A DNA stretch of 64,000 nucleotides from Burkholderia pseudomultivorans (lineage in GTDB: Bacteria > Pseudomonadota > Gammaproteobacteria > Burkholderiales > Burkholderiaceae): assembly GCF_902499075.1 (NCBI RefSeq), contig NZ_CABVPP010000024.1, positions 29,885 to 93,884 on the forward strand, given 5' to 3'. A program made the translations under genes and the position numbers. The notes under the pieces are model-generated. The model did not search any database. It had not been told where the DNA came from and worked only from the letters and a program-made list of their open reading frames with translations. Positions 27,434 through 36,611 of the stretch are shown here, in pieces. Within the stretch, counting starts at the first letter, position 1; each line of letters starts with the position of its first letter.

Positions 27434-28469
27434 TCGCCTGACCGTCGTCGTCTCGAATGCCGTCGACGGCGACCTCGCCACCTTCTCGCTGACGCACGAC
27501 GGTGCGATCGCGCCGCTCGCCCGCTACCCGGCCGCGGACAACGCGATGCCGATCGCCGTGCAGGCCGACCGCGCGCGGCTCTACGTCGCGACACGCGGCG
27601 CGCAGCCGTCGATCGTCGCGTTCCGCGTCGCACCGGCCACCGGCGCGCTGGCCCGGCTCGGCGCGACCGCGATCGACGCCAGCCACGCATACCTGTCGCT
27701 CGACCGCGGCGGCCGTTGGCTGCTCGGCGCGTCGTACGGCGGCAATTCGCTGAGCGTGTACGACGCCGCGCGCGTGCGCGACGGCGACGGCGCGCCGCTG
27801 CATGTGGCGGACGGGATCGCGAATGCGCACGCGGTCGTCGTGTCGCCGGACAATCGTTTCGCGTACGTGAGCTCGCTCGGCTCGGATCGCGTGTTCTGCT
27901 TCGCGCTGGAAGAAGATGCGCACGGCCTGCGCGTGCGCGAGCATGGCGAGACCCGCGTGCCGGCCGGCTTCGGGCCGCGTCACCTGCGTTTCGCGCGCGA
28001 CGGCCGAACGCTGATCGCGGTCAGCGAATTCCACGGGACGCTCGCGACGTTCGCGCGCGACGCCGACAGCGGCCGGCTCGACGATGCGCAGGTGAGCGCA
28101 CCCCATCCGGCCGTCGCCGGACTCGCGCCCGGCCATGCACGGCCGCCCGCGCCGGTCGAACCGGCCGTGTGGGCCGCCGACCTGCAACTGACGCCCGACG
28201 AACGCTTCGCGTACGTCAGCGAACGCACGTCGAGCCAGTTGCTCTGCTATCGACGCAACGCCGACAATCGCTTCGAGCCCGCGCACGCGACGGCCACCGA
28301 GACGCAGCCCCGCGGGTTCGCGATCGATCCGTCGGGACGCTGGCTCGTCGCATGCGGTGAGCGCTCGGAGCACGTCGCGGTCTACGCGATCTCGCCCGAC
28401 GACGGTGCGCTGTCGCTGCACGCGCGCGCACCGGGCGGACGCGGCGCAAACTGGATTGCGATCGTGTGA
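27420..28469 (+). CDS. Lactonase family protein (6-phosphogluconolactonase-like beta-propeller)
   Basis: A 349-residue seven-bladed beta-propeller of the YbhE/Pgl lactonase family; repeated blade motifs such as VVVSPDNRFAYVSSLGSDRV, LQLTPDERFAYVSERTSSQLL and FAIDPSGRWLVACGERSEHVAVY are visible. Relatives open 6-phosphogluconolactone or aldonolactones. The ATG at 27420 lies inside the end of the MFS gene, so the two form one operon and probably one pathway. No signal peptide is seen. The exact lactone is not known. Confidence 0.87.
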   Translation: MPNTDRLTVVVSNAVDGDLATFSLTHDGAIAPLARYPAADNAMPIAVQADRARLYVATRGAQPSIVAFRVAPATGALARLGATAIDASHAYLSLDRGGRWLLGASYGGNSLSVYDAARVRDGDGAPLHVADGIANAHAVVVSPDNRFAYVSSLGSDRVFCFALEEDAHGLRVREHGETRVPAGFGPRHLRFARDGRTLIAVSEFHGTLATFARDADSGRLDDAQVSAPHPAVAGLAPGHARPPAPVEPAVWAADLQLTPDERFAYVSERTSSQLLCYRRNADNRFEPAHATATETQPRGFAIDPSGRWLVACGERSEHVAVYAISPDDGALSLHARAPGGRGANWIAIV

Positions 28470-28481
28470 CGAAGCACGCCG

Positions 28482-29522
28482 TCAGCCGCGCCGCTCGCTC
28501 GGCGCGACGCCGGTCCAGCGCTTGAACGCGCGCGTGAAATTCGCGCGGTCCGTATAACCGACCCGCGCGGCGATCTCGTCGACCGGCAGGCGCGTGCCTT
28601 CGAGCAGCCGCAGCGCATCGCGCAGGCGGATCTCGTCGAGCAGCGCGGAATAGGTCGCGCCGTATTCGGCCAGCTTGCGCTTGAGCGTGCGCGCCGACAC
28701 GTGCAGTTCGCGCGCGACGTCGTCGACCGACGGATAGCCCGCGTCGCCGCAGATCAGCAGGTTGCGCACGCGCTCGACGATACTTTCCGCATAACCGAGC
28801 CGGGCAAGCTCGGCCTCGCACTGCTGGACGATCATCTGCGCGGTCTGCGCGTTCGCGGTGCCGATCGGCTCGTCGAGCAGCGCGGCGTCGCAGCGGATCC
28901 GGTTCGCGCTCGCGTCGAAATGACAGCGCGGCAGGCGTGCGCGATACCGGTCGAACCACGGCGGCTCGGGCCAGGCGAAATGCAGCTCCGCGCGCGACTG
29001 CAGCGTGCGCGCCGGCGCCGGATCGAGCAGCGAGTTGAACAGGATCGCGGTTTCGACCAGGAAGTTCTCGACCGCGAACTGGCGCAGCCGGCCGAGCGGA
29101 AACGCCTCGAGCACGTCGATGTCGACGATGCCGTCGAGCTGCGCGAGCCGCACCGAGAAAAACGGCACGCGGGTCGGCAGATAGCGGATGCCGAGCGCGA
29201 TCGCTTCGCCGAGCGTCGCGCAGCTCATCAGCCCGAAGCCGATCAGCCCCGCTTTCGTGAGGCTGCTGCGCAGGCCGATCTCGATCGCGATCGACGGATC
29301 GTCGGTCGCGTCGAGCAGGTTGAAGACGATCGCCGCCTGCTGCAACGGCGTGATGCGCGCATCGGGCTGCGCGAGCCGGTCGCGCTCGACGCCGGAGCCG
29401 GCGAGAATCCGGCCCGCGTCGATGCCGCGCTCCTCGGCGAGCATCAGCATGAACAGCGCATACGCGGACGACACCGTCGCCCGGTTCAACGGGCGCGCAG
29501 CATCCGGGACGGACAGGGCCAT
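28482..29522 (-). CDS. AraC family regulator
   Basis: A 346-residue AraC/XylS regulator with an N-terminal arabinose-binding-like domain (SSAYALFMLMLAEERGIDAGRILAGSG, typical of the OruR/ArgR-like group) and a C-terminal double helix-turn-helix (PSVDDVARELHVSARTLKRKLAEYG and LPVDEIAARVGYTDRANFTRAFKRWTGVAPSERR). GGAG precedes ATG 29522. It is divergent from the fatty-acid desaturase, with a 17-bp direct repeat between them, so it probably controls that gene. Confidence 0.92.
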   Translation of the reverse strand: MALSVPDAARPLNRATVSSAYALFMLMLAEERGIDAGRILAGSGVERDRLAQPDARITPLQQAAIVFNLLDATDDPSIAIEIGLRSSLTKAGLIGFGLMSCATLGEAIALGIRYLPTRVPFFSVRLAQLDGIVDIDVLEAFPLGRLRQFAVENFLVETAILFNSLLDPAPARTLQSRAELHFAWPEPPWFDRYRARLPRCHFDASANRIRCDAALLDEPIGTANAQTAQMIVQQCEAELARLGYAESIVERVRNLLICGDAGYPSVDDVARELHVSARTLKRKLAEYGATYSALLDEIRLRDALRLLEGTRLPVDEIAARVGYTDRANFTRAFKRWTGVAPSERRG

Positions 29523-29564
29523 GCGATCAAACTCCGGAGCGGTTTCGGCGGATTGTAGCGGCGT

Positions 29565-29649
29565 TGGCCCGGAATGACACCGAAGCGGGACTCTACGTCG
29601 GCCGGCAGGATGGCCGGACTCAAACGCGATCATGGCCCGAAATGACACC
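29565..29649. promoter_or_regulatory. 17-bp direct repeat between the AraC regulator and desaturase genes
   Basis: TGGCCCGGAATGACACC at 29565-29581 and TGGCCCGAAATGACACC at 29633-29649 differ at one base and are 68 bp apart. Paired direct repeats with long half-sites are typical AraC-family operators. The copy nearer to the desaturase lies about 95 bases before its start. Confidence 0.7.
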
Positions 29650-29744
29650 ACCATTGGCACCCGCGGCCCTCGCGTGCGACCGCGTGCACGCCTATGCTTG
29701 TCGGATCGGCATTGCGCCCCACTCTTCCGCAGGAATCCCGGTCG

Positions 29745-30845
29745 ATGAGTCAACCCGCCCGAACCGTCTTTCGCGATGACGCGGACAAGGTCGCGTACGT
29801 GCGCCGCGAGGTCAACGCGGCGAGCGATGCGATCCGCGCGCATTATCCGCTGCTCGACAAGCAGAACCTCGTCGGCGCGACCGTGATGGCCGTGTCGGTG
29901 AGCGCGATGCTCGCGCTCGCGTGGCTGTATGCGCGCGGCACGATCGCATGGTACGTCGCGCTGCCGCTCGCCGCGTTCGTCACGTCGCTGATCCACGAAC
30001 TCGAGCACGACCTGATCCACCTGATGTACTTCAAGAAGACGCCATGGGCGTATCACCTGATGATGGCGCTGTGCTGGCTTACGCGGCCCGGCACGATCAA
30101 CCCGTGGACGCGCCGGCGCATGCACCTGCATCACCACAAGGTGTCCGGCGGCGAATCGGATCTCGAGGAATTCGGCATCACGAACGGCGAGCGCTGGGGC
30201 GTGAAGCGCCTGCTGATGATCGCCGACGGCATGCTCGCCGTCGCGCTGCGGCCCGCCGCGATGCGCCGCAAGGTGAAGCAGTACGTCGCCGCGCAACCGG
30301 TGCAGGATCCGGCCGAGCGCGCGCAGCTGCGCGTCGAGCAGGTGTCGTCGTACATGCCGGTCGGCCACGCGTACTACGCGCTGTGGCACGCGTTCATCGC
30401 GTATCACGCCGGCCTGTTCGTGCTGCATGCGTGCGGCGTGTCGGTCGCCGTGCCGGCCGTCGTCGAGCGCGCGATGAGCGTTGTCGATTTCCTCGCCGTC
30501 GTATGGCTCGGGCCGAACTTCGTGCGCAGCTTCTGCATCAACTTCGTCAGCTCGAACATGCACTACTTCGGCGACATCGATTCGCGCAACGTGATCCAGC
30601 AGACGCAGGTGCTCAACCCGTGGTGGATGCTGCCGTTCCAGCTGTTCTGCTTCAATTTCGGCAGCACGCACGCGATCCATCACTTCGTCGTGCGCGACCC
30701 GTTCTATATTCGCCAGCTGACCGCGCGCACCGCGCACGCGGCGCTGCGCGAGGTCGGCGTGCGCTTCAACGACGTCGGCACGTTCGCGCGCGCGAATCGC
30801 TGGGGCGCGTATCGTGGCGGACGCGGCGCGCGGGCCGACGCGTAA
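29745..30845 (+). CDS. Membrane fatty-acid desaturase
   Basis: A 366-residue integral-membrane di-iron desaturase/hydroxylase. Histidine boxes: HELEH at residues 84-88, HLHHH at 127-131 and HAIHH in the last quarter. Hydrophobic segments flank them (about residues 43-62 and 66-84, and two later). It would introduce a double bond into an acyl chain or hydroxylate a related lipid; the regiospecificity cannot be inferred. Start ATG 29745 with AGGAA. Divergent from its likely AraC regulator. Confidence 0.88.
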   Translation: MSQPARTVFRDDADKVAYVRREVNAASDAIRAHYPLLDKQNLVGATVMAVSVSAMLALAWLYARGTIAWYVALPLAAFVTSLIHELEHDLIHLMYFKKTPWAYHLMMALCWLTRPGTINPWTRRRMHLHHHKVSGGESDLEEFGITNGERWGVKRLLMIADGMLAVALRPAAMRRKVKQYVAAQPVQDPAERAQLRVEQVSSYMPVGHAYYALWHAFIAYHAGLFVLHACGVSVAVPAVVERAMSVVDFLAVVWLGPNFVRSFCINFVSSNMHYFGDIDSRNVIQQTQVLNPWWMLPFQLFCFNFGSTHAIHHFVVRDPFYIRQLTARTAHAALREVGVRFNDVGTFARANRWGAYRGGRGARADA

Positions 30846-30875
30846 CGCGGAAGCGCCGGCACGCCGCGGGCAACC

Positions 30876-31496
30876 TCAATCGCCGATCGGCGGCATCGGG
30901 CCTTGCCCGCGGATCCACGACCAGTTCGCCAGCTCGGCCATTTCCTTGTCGCCGCGGCTGTCGCCGTACGCGAACAGGCGCTGCGGCGGCCGATCGCCCC
31001 ACCATCCGCGCAAGCGCACGACCTTCTGCGGCCCCCAGCAGTTCTCGCCGTCGAGCCGCCCCATGAACACGCCGCGTTCGAACGCGAGACGCGTTGCGAG
31101 CACGGCGTCGAAGCCGGCCGTCTTCGCCCATTTGTCGAGATACAGCGACGGCGACGCGCTGACCAGCACGACCTCGTGACCGCGCGCGCGATGCTCGCGC
31201 ACGCGCTCGAGCATCTCCGGACGCACGAGGCGCGGCAGATACGTGTCGACGAAGCTGCGCGCCTGCGCATCGAGCGCGTCCTCGCGCACCGCGCCGAACG
31301 CGAACCATGCGAACTTCGCCTTCGCGTCGCCGCGCGACAGCAGCCCGGCCTTCATCGCGGCGATCCACGGCAGCGCGCGCAGCCCGGCCCACGCGAAGCG
31401 CGGCATGCCGACCGCCTCGAGGACGAAATGGCGAAAGCTGTCGGAAGTCGTGATGGTGCCGTCGAAATCGAATGCGGCGACGATGCGGTCGGTCAT
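30876..31496 (-). CDS. HAD family hydrolase, subfamily IB
   Basis: A 206-residue haloacid-dehalogenase-type phosphatase: FDFDGTITTSD with the nucleophile Asp10 and Asp12, VSASP as motif II and YGDSRGDKEM as motif IV. The helical insert after motif I (HFVLEAVGMPRFAWAGLRALPW) is typical of subfamily IB enzymes such as PSPase-like and histidinol-phosphatase-like proteins. Substrate unknown. It converges with the desaturase and is 140 bases past the end of the ter-like unit. Confidence 0.88.
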   Translation of the reverse strand: MTDRIVAAFDFDGTITTSDSFRHFVLEAVGMPRFAWAGLRALPWIAAMKAGLLSRGDAKAKFAWFAFGAVREDALDAQARSFVDTYLPRLVRPEMLERVREHRARGHEVVLVSASPSLYLDKWAKTAGFDAVLATRLAFERGVFMGRLDGENCWGPQKVVRLRGWWGDRPPQRLFAYGDSRGDKEMAELANWSWIRGQGPMPPIGD

Positions 31497-31636
31497 GGAA
31501 TGGCAGCGGGAAGCAATGAGATGCCCGGGAAGATAGCAGACTCGCGCCCGCGCGCGCGAAACGGCGCGCCGCAACGGCGAACGCGCGCGCCGAAGCGTGC
31601 GCTTTTCCCGTTCGCTCGCCGTTCGACGCTGGGGGC

Positions 31637-32503
31637 TCAGCGCGGCGGCCGCGCCGCCAGCGCCGCGGGCAGCACGACGTTCATCAGGTGATCGGCGCGC
31701 GACAGCAGATCGGTCACGCGCTCGTCGAGTCCGCGCAACTGCGCGGGCTGCATGCGGATCTGCTGGAGCGCCTGGCCGACGATGTTGCGACGATCGAACA
31801 GCGTGCGCTCGAGCCCCGCGTCGTCCGGCACGCGCACGACGTCCGACACCGCACTCAATGCAGCGAGCACGACGACGAGATTCTCCTCCGCATGACGAAG
31901 CTTCGCGGCGAGCGCCTCGGTGCGGCGCGGGAAGAAGCCGAGCGACTGCTTGAGCGCACCGAGCGCCGCGCGGTAGTCGACCTGCGCCGACGACGCGCCG
32001 AACCAGCGCTCGAACATGCCTGCCTTGCGCGTGGCCTGCGCCAGCATCCCGGCCATCATGTCGGCCGCGCCGAGTTCGTTGAACTCGCGCGTCGTCGCCG
32101 CAACCGCTTCGACGAGGTCGCCCGCGGTTTCGAGCGCGCTGTCGCCGATCGTCGCGACACTGGCCAGCTTCAGCGGCACCAGCTGGCGGATATGCCGCTC
32201 GATGCGCGGCGCGCAGTCGGGATAGAGATTCGGAAAACTGGCCTGTGCGGCGCGGAAGCACGATTCGAGCAGCGGATGGTTCGCTTCGCCGAACAGCGCG
32301 CGGCCGGTCGCATCGAGCGGCGCCGCCTGCGCAGGCTTTTGCGGCGCGGGGCCGAGGTCGAGCGCCTTCGGCACGGGCCGCTCGGGCGCGCGTGCGGAAG
32401 CCGCGCCGGCGGCGGACGGCGCGTCGAACGCAAGACGCCCGGGCGTGCGCTCGGGCGTCGTATCGAACTCGAGCCGCTTCGGCTCGTCGGACCGATTCGT
32501 CAT
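31637..32503 (-). CDS. Uncharacterised ter-locus protein
   Basis: A 288-residue protein with no family I can name. It begins with two short similar pieces (RLEFDTTPERTPG and RLAFDAP), then a proline/alanine-rich linker to about residue 70, then an all-helical part with FNELGAADMMAGMLAQATRKAGMFERWFG. The helical part has the look of the TelA fold (helical bundle) encoded at the other end of the operon. It is the last gene of the telA-VWA-DUF475-terD unit, 51 bases after terD, and so likely works in the same stress response. Confidence 0.75.
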   Translation of the reverse strand: MTNRSDEPKRLEFDTTPERTPGRLAFDAPSAAGAASARAPERPVPKALDLGPAPQKPAQAAPLDATGRALFGEANHPLLESCFRAAQASFPNLYPDCAPRIERHIRQLVPLKLASVATIGDSALETAGDLVEAVAATTREFNELGAADMMAGMLAQATRKAGMFERWFGASSAQVDYRAALGALKQSLGFFPRRTEALAAKLRHAEENLVVVLAALSAVSDVVRVPDDAGLERTLFDRRNIVGQALQQIRMQPAQLRGLDERVTDLLSRADHLMNVVLPAALAARPPR

Positions 32504-32554
32504 CGATGCATCCTGCCCGGCGCGGCGGCTGCCCGCGCGCCGGGCTGCCGCCAG

Positions 32555-33211
32555 TCAGACGGCGCCGCCGTAGGCGCGGACGAAGTCGCCGAGACCGCGG
32601 TTGTAGCCCGCACCGACCGCCTTGAACATGAAGTGGCCGTCGCGACGATAGAAGCTGCCGACCTGCACCGACGTCTCCATCGAGAAGTCCTCTTCGAGCG
32701 CGTACTTCGCGATCACGGCGCCAGACACCTCGTCGGCGATCTGGATGTAGCTGTTGCGGACCTGCCCGAAATTCTGGCGGCGCGCTTCGGCCTGATCGAT
32801 CGTGACCACCACCGAGATTTCCTCGACGTCCTGCGCGAGCTTCGTCACGTCGATGAAGATCACCTCGTCGTCGCCGTCACCGCTGCCGGTGCGGTTGTCG
32901 CCGCTGTGGACCACGCCCAGGCACTTCGACGAAGGCATCCCGCGCTTCGGGAAATCGTCGCCGGGCTGGATGAAGGTTTCCTTGCGATCCATCGTGCGCA
33001 CTTCGCTGTTGTAGAACACGAAGTGCTGATCCGAAATCAGCTTCGGATTGCTCTGCGCGTCGTACTTGCACAGGAACACCGACACGTCGAGATCGAAGTC
33101 CGCGCCCGTGTCCGTCGCGTTCGCGTCCCAACCGAGACCGATGCGGAATTTCTGCGTGCCGGGCGCTTCCTTCGACAGGTTGACGCGACCGCCTTTCGAC
33201 AAATTGATCAT
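32555..33211 (-). CDS. terD: TerD family protein
   Basis: A 218-residue TerD-domain protein of the tellurium/stress response family. The two calcium-binding parts are visible: GLGWDANATDTGADFDLDVS near residue 27-46 and GDNRTGSGDGDDEVIFID around the middle. TerD proteins bind Ca2+ and associate with membrane TerC-like proteins; here the DUF475 protein upstream is the likely partner. It is somewhat longer than the usual 190 residues. The role in tellurite resistance as such is not proven by sequence. Confidence 0.92.
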   Translation of the reverse strand: MINLSKGGRVNLSKEAPGTQKFRIGLGWDANATDTGADFDLDVSVFLCKYDAQSNPKLISDQHFVFYNSEVRTMDRKETFIQPGDDFPKRGMPSSKCLGVVHSGDNRTGSGDGDDEVIFIDVTKLAQDVEEISVVVTIDQAEARRQNFGQVRNSYIQIADEVSGAVIAKYALEEDFSMETSVQVGSFYRRDGHFMFKAVGAGYNRGLGDFVRAYGGAV

Positions 33212-33302
33212 CTGAACTTCTCCTGCTGGAACCGCCGTTGCGCCGGCGGCAATGCCGGGCCGCCCGCTGCGGCCCCTCGTTGATCCGTACGGGCCGCGCG
33301 CG

Positions 33303-34319
33303 TCACTCGCCCGCCACCGCGGCCCGCGCTTCCTTGCGTTGCGCGACGATCGACGACCACACGGCCGCGCCGATCATCGCGGCGCCGACCAGCCCCGTCA
33401 CGACCTCGGGCACGTCGAACTTCACGCCGAGGAACATGATGGCCGCGAGTGCGCCGATCGCCCAGAACGCGCCGTGTTCGAGATAGCGGTACTGCGCGAG
33501 CGTGCCCTTCTTCAGCAGCACCAGCGTCATCTCCCGGATATAGGCCGCGCCGACGCCGAGGCCGAGTGCGATCAGGAAGATGTTGTTCGACAGCGCGAAC
33601 GCGCCGATCACGCCGTCGAAGCTGAACGACGAATCGAGCACTTCGAGATACAGGAAGCCGGCGACGCCTTCGCGCACCACGCGCGTGCCGGTGTCCTCGC
33701 CGCCGACCAGATCGCCGACGCCGTGCGCGATCACGAAGCCGATCACGCCGAACGCGCCCGCGAGCAGGAAGCTGACCTGCTCCGCGCCCGGCACGTAGAA
33801 CGACGCGACGATGATGATGCCGAGCGTCAGCGCGACCTCGAGTGCCGTGATGCGGCCGAGATGGCGCATCGGGCCTTCGAGGAAGCCGATCCAGTGCTCG
33901 TCCTTCTCGGTATCGAGCATGAACTTGAAGAACACCATCAGCAGGAACGCGCCGCCGAACGCCGACACCTCGTGATGCGCGGACGTCAGCATCGCCGCGT
34001 ATTGTTCCGGCGACTCGATCGCGAGCCGCAGCGCATCCCACAGGCCGATGTGACCGATCACCGCGACGATCAGCAGCGGGAACACGAGCCGCATGCCGAA
34101 CACCGCGACCGGCAGGCCGAACACCATGAAGCGGTTGCGCCACTTCTCCGACCAGTTCTTCAGCACCGACGCATTGACGACCGCGTTGTCGAGCGACAAC
34201 GAGATTTCGAGCACGGACAGCACCGCGACGATCAGCATGTCCTTTACGCCGCCGAGGAGATAGGCCGCGACGAGCGCGAGCACCGTGAGCGACAGCGGGA
34301 TCTTGAAGTCTTTCAACAT
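33303..34319 (-). CDS. DUF475 / TerC-like integral membrane protein
   Basis: A 338-residue membrane protein with about nine hydrophobic segments, beginning MLKDFKIPLSLTVLALVAAYLLGG and containing LSLDNAVVNASVLKNW and SFSFDGVIGAFALSNNIF. The paired acidic D-N and D-G positions inside membrane segments are the TerC/DUF475 signature and may bind metal. It sits between the VWA protein and TerD, the usual ter order. Transport or sensing of metal ions is possible but unproven. Confidence 0.87.
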   Translation of the reverse strand: MLKDFKIPLSLTVLALVAAYLLGGVKDMLIVAVLSVLEISLSLDNAVVNASVLKNWSEKWRNRFMVFGLPVAVFGMRLVFPLLIVAVIGHIGLWDALRLAIESPEQYAAMLTSAHHEVSAFGGAFLLMVFFKFMLDTEKDEHWIGFLEGPMRHLGRITALEVALTLGIIIVASFYVPGAEQVSFLLAGAFGVIGFVIAHGVGDLVGGEDTGTRVVREGVAGFLYLEVLDSSFSFDGVIGAFALSNNIFLIALGLGVGAAYIREMTLVLLKKGTLAQYRYLEHGAFWAIGALAAIMFLGVKFDVPEVVTGLVGAAMIGAAVWSSIVAQRKEARAAVAGE

Positions 34320-34360
34320 GATGGGGAACCGGGTTCGGGTAAAGAGCGTGCGGGCCGCGC

Positions 34361-35101
34361 TTACTTCGCGCGCACCCAGTCGCAGAATTCCTGCGTGATC
34401 AGCTGTTCGTAGATCTGTTCGTCGCTGATGTCGAGCGATTCGAGATGCAGGAAGCCGACGTTCGGCATCTCGTCGGCGACTTCCGCGAGAAAGCCGAATT
34501 CGGTCGGATCGCCGACGCCGATGAGCGACCAGTACAGCGGAAAGTGCTGCGACTCGGCGAGCAGCTGGCGCACGCGCTTGCGGTCGTTCGTCGGGTTCTG
34601 GCCGTCGGTGACGAACAGCACCCACGCCGGCAGATGGCCGTTCACCGGTGCGCTGGCCGGCGCCTGCGCCGGCGCCTCGTCGCCGCCGAACAGGCGGCTC
34701 AGGAAACCGCGCTTGGCCGCGGCCTTCGGCTCCGGCGCGCGGAAAAAGAAGTCGACGATGTCGTGCATCACCGGCGCGTATTGCGTGCCGCCCCACTTGT
34801 CGATCTTGCCGTTCAGCACGTAGTCCGAGATGTACGAGCCGTAGTTGTCCGGCGTCGCGGTCGGCAGGCGGTCGAAGCCTTCGGTGAAGGTCCAGGTGTC
34901 GACTTCGCCGTTGTCGTCGAACTTCAGCGCGATGCCGAGGATCCGGTCGTGCGTGTCCTGGATCACGCCCGACTGGTAGAGCTGCTTCGCGGAGCCCGAG
35001 ATGTCGAGCGCTGCGCCGACGCGCACGACGGGCGGTTTCAGGATCTGACGTTTTTCGAGGACGATCGCGACCTTCGCCGCGCGTTTCTCAAGCGTAATCA
35101 T
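34361..35101 (-). CDS. VWA domain protein, TerF-like
   Basis: A 246-residue von Willebrand A-type protein. GAALDISGSAKQLY is a MIDAS-like DxSxS site near residue 29-42, and FVTDGQNPTNDRKR supplies the later aspartate. A lysine/alanine linker around residue 125-150 separates the halves. Such proteins (TerF/TerY type) assemble ter complexes on the membrane. It follows telA by 19 bases and precedes the DUF475 gene by 41 bases. Confidence 0.85.
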   Translation of the reverse strand: MITLEKRAAKVAIVLEKRQILKPPVVRVGAALDISGSAKQLYQSGVIQDTHDRILGIALKFDDNGEVDTWTFTEGFDRLPTATPDNYGSYISDYVLNGKIDKWGGTQYAPVMHDIVDFFFRAPEPKAAAKRGFLSRLFGGDEAPAQAPASAPVNGHLPAWVLFVTDGQNPTNDRKRVRQLLAESQHFPLYWSLIGVGDPTEFGFLAEVADEMPNVGFLHLESLDISDEQIYEQLITQEFCDWVRAK

Positions 35102-35120
35102 GCAGGTTCTCTCAGTTCTG

Positions 35121-36209
35121 TCAGTTGTGCTTCGGAGCGAATCGGGTGATCAGGTCCTGTTCGAGCTGGCGCAGACGCGGCGCATCCTGCTCGCGCTGGC
35201 GCTTGCCGTCCGCGATGATCTGCGTGATGTCGTCGAACGCGCCGAACAGCTGCTGCTGCGCGTACTCGAACGTATCGGTCGAGATCACCGGACGCTGGCC
35301 GAGCTTCGCGACTTCCTGCGCGTTCTGGCGGTTCAGGTCGGCCTGCGCGCGGATCGCCTCGTCGGCCGCGTCGTAGGTCGCGTTCGCGAGCGCCGCCGCG
35401 CGCTTGGTGCTGAGCTGTTCGAGATAGAGCGCGAATGCGTTGGTCCAGGCGGGGATCAGCACCGTCTTGATCGTCATGAACTTCGACGTCAGCGTGCGCT
35501 TCTGGTCCTGCTCCATGCGGATCTGCGGCGCGAGCTGCTTCGACATCAGCATCGCGCGGTCGAGATCGTCGAGCTTGCTTTCGAGCGCGTCGACCTTGCG
35601 CTTCACGTCGAGCAGGCGTTGTGCGGCGAACGCGTCGTCGGCCGGCTGCTGGCCGGCCGCGAGATGCGCGCGCAGCGTCGCGAGCGCCGTTTCGCCATGC
35701 GCCTTCGCCTGCGCGAGTTCCTGGTGCAGCGCGTAGTTGTCGTTGTACATCCGCTCGAGCTCGTCGATGCCGGCCTTCTGCCGCTGCGCATGGTTTTCGA
35801 GTTCGACGACGAGCGTGTCCATCCGCTTGCTCACCGACTCGTATTGCGACAGCAGCTTTTCCTTGGTCGAGCGGAACAGGCGCGTGACCTGCGTGATCAG
35901 GCCGCCCTTGTCGGCGCCACGCGGGTCGAGGCCCTTCGCGGTTGCGATCAGTTCGTTGAGCTTGTCGCCGAACTGGTCGGCGTCGGACGCGCGCACGCTG
36001 GCGAGAATCTGCTGCGAGAACGCGGCGATCCGCGTGCCCTGCGCCGCGCCGAGCTGGTCGATTTCGTCGACGGAGATCAGGCGTGCGTGCTCGACCGCGA
36101 CCGGCACGACAGGCGCCGGAGCAGCCGTCACGACGACGGGAGACGAAGACGGAATGGAAGGACGATCGCTGACCGCATCGGATTTCTTGTCGTCGAATAG
36201 CGGCTTCAT
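35121..36209 (-). CDS. telA: Toxic anion resistance protein TelA
   Basis: A 362-residue TelA-family protein: a disordered N-terminus (residues 1-40, proline/alanine-rich) followed by long amphipathic helices (KEKLLSQYESVSKRMDTLVVELENH, RKVDALESKLDDLDRAM) and TIKTVLIPAWTNAFALYLEQLSTKRA. The family is linked to resistance to tellurite and cationic stress, but the mechanism is not known. First gene of the ter-like operon; the 400-base region upstream should hold its promoter. Confidence 0.9.
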   Translation of the reverse strand: MKPLFDDKKSDAVSDRPSIPSSSPVVVTAAPAPVVPVAVEHARLISVDEIDQLGAAQGTRIAAFSQQILASVRASDADQFGDKLNELIATAKGLDPRGADKGGLITQVTRLFRSTKEKLLSQYESVSKRMDTLVVELENHAQRQKAGIDELERMYNDNYALHQELAQAKAHGETALATLRAHLAAGQQPADDAFAAQRLLDVKRKVDALESKLDDLDRAMLMSKQLAPQIRMEQDQKRTLTSKFMTIKTVLIPAWTNAFALYLEQLSTKRAAALANATYDAADEAIRAQADLNRQNAQEVAKLGQRPVISTDTFEYAQQQLFGAFDDITQIIADGKRQREQDAPRLRQLEQDLITRFAPKHN

Positions 36210-36611
36210 GTGGCTACCACGTTTCCTTTTCTACTTTTTGCTGCGTGTTGTCGTGCGCGCCGCGCACTTCCGCGATGGCCGTCGCGCTCTCTCGCGGCCG
36301 GCAGACGGACAATAAATGGCGTGAGCGCATTGCGTCAAGAAAGCGTTGCTTTCAATTTCCATTCATTTTGTAAGATTGCGTGCGGGCAAGGCGATGAACG
36401 GATGGCGTTCGTGCCGCATCGGGCTGGGGGACAGCTCAGGTTTCGAGGGCGGAATCTTACACCTGTCGTCGGCGTGAAAGTTAAATGAAAAATATGAGCT
36501 TTTTGTGCGTCCGGGCGAGCGCATGCGAATGCATGGCATTTTTTCCATTAGCGCTCACGCGGAATCGCCCTGCACGCGCCGCATGCCGAGCGTGAACGTG
36601 ACATCGTTGTG
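36210..36611. other. Intergenic region between telA and the LysE gene
   Basis: About 400 bases without a supported gene. The sequence is less GC-rich at 36340-36380 and 36470-36500, where the telA promoter is probably located. TGTAAGATTGCG at 36370-36381 recurs inverted as CGGAATCTTACA at 36451-36462, a possible operator pair. I see no clear promoter hexamers or ncRNA. Confidence 0.4.
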
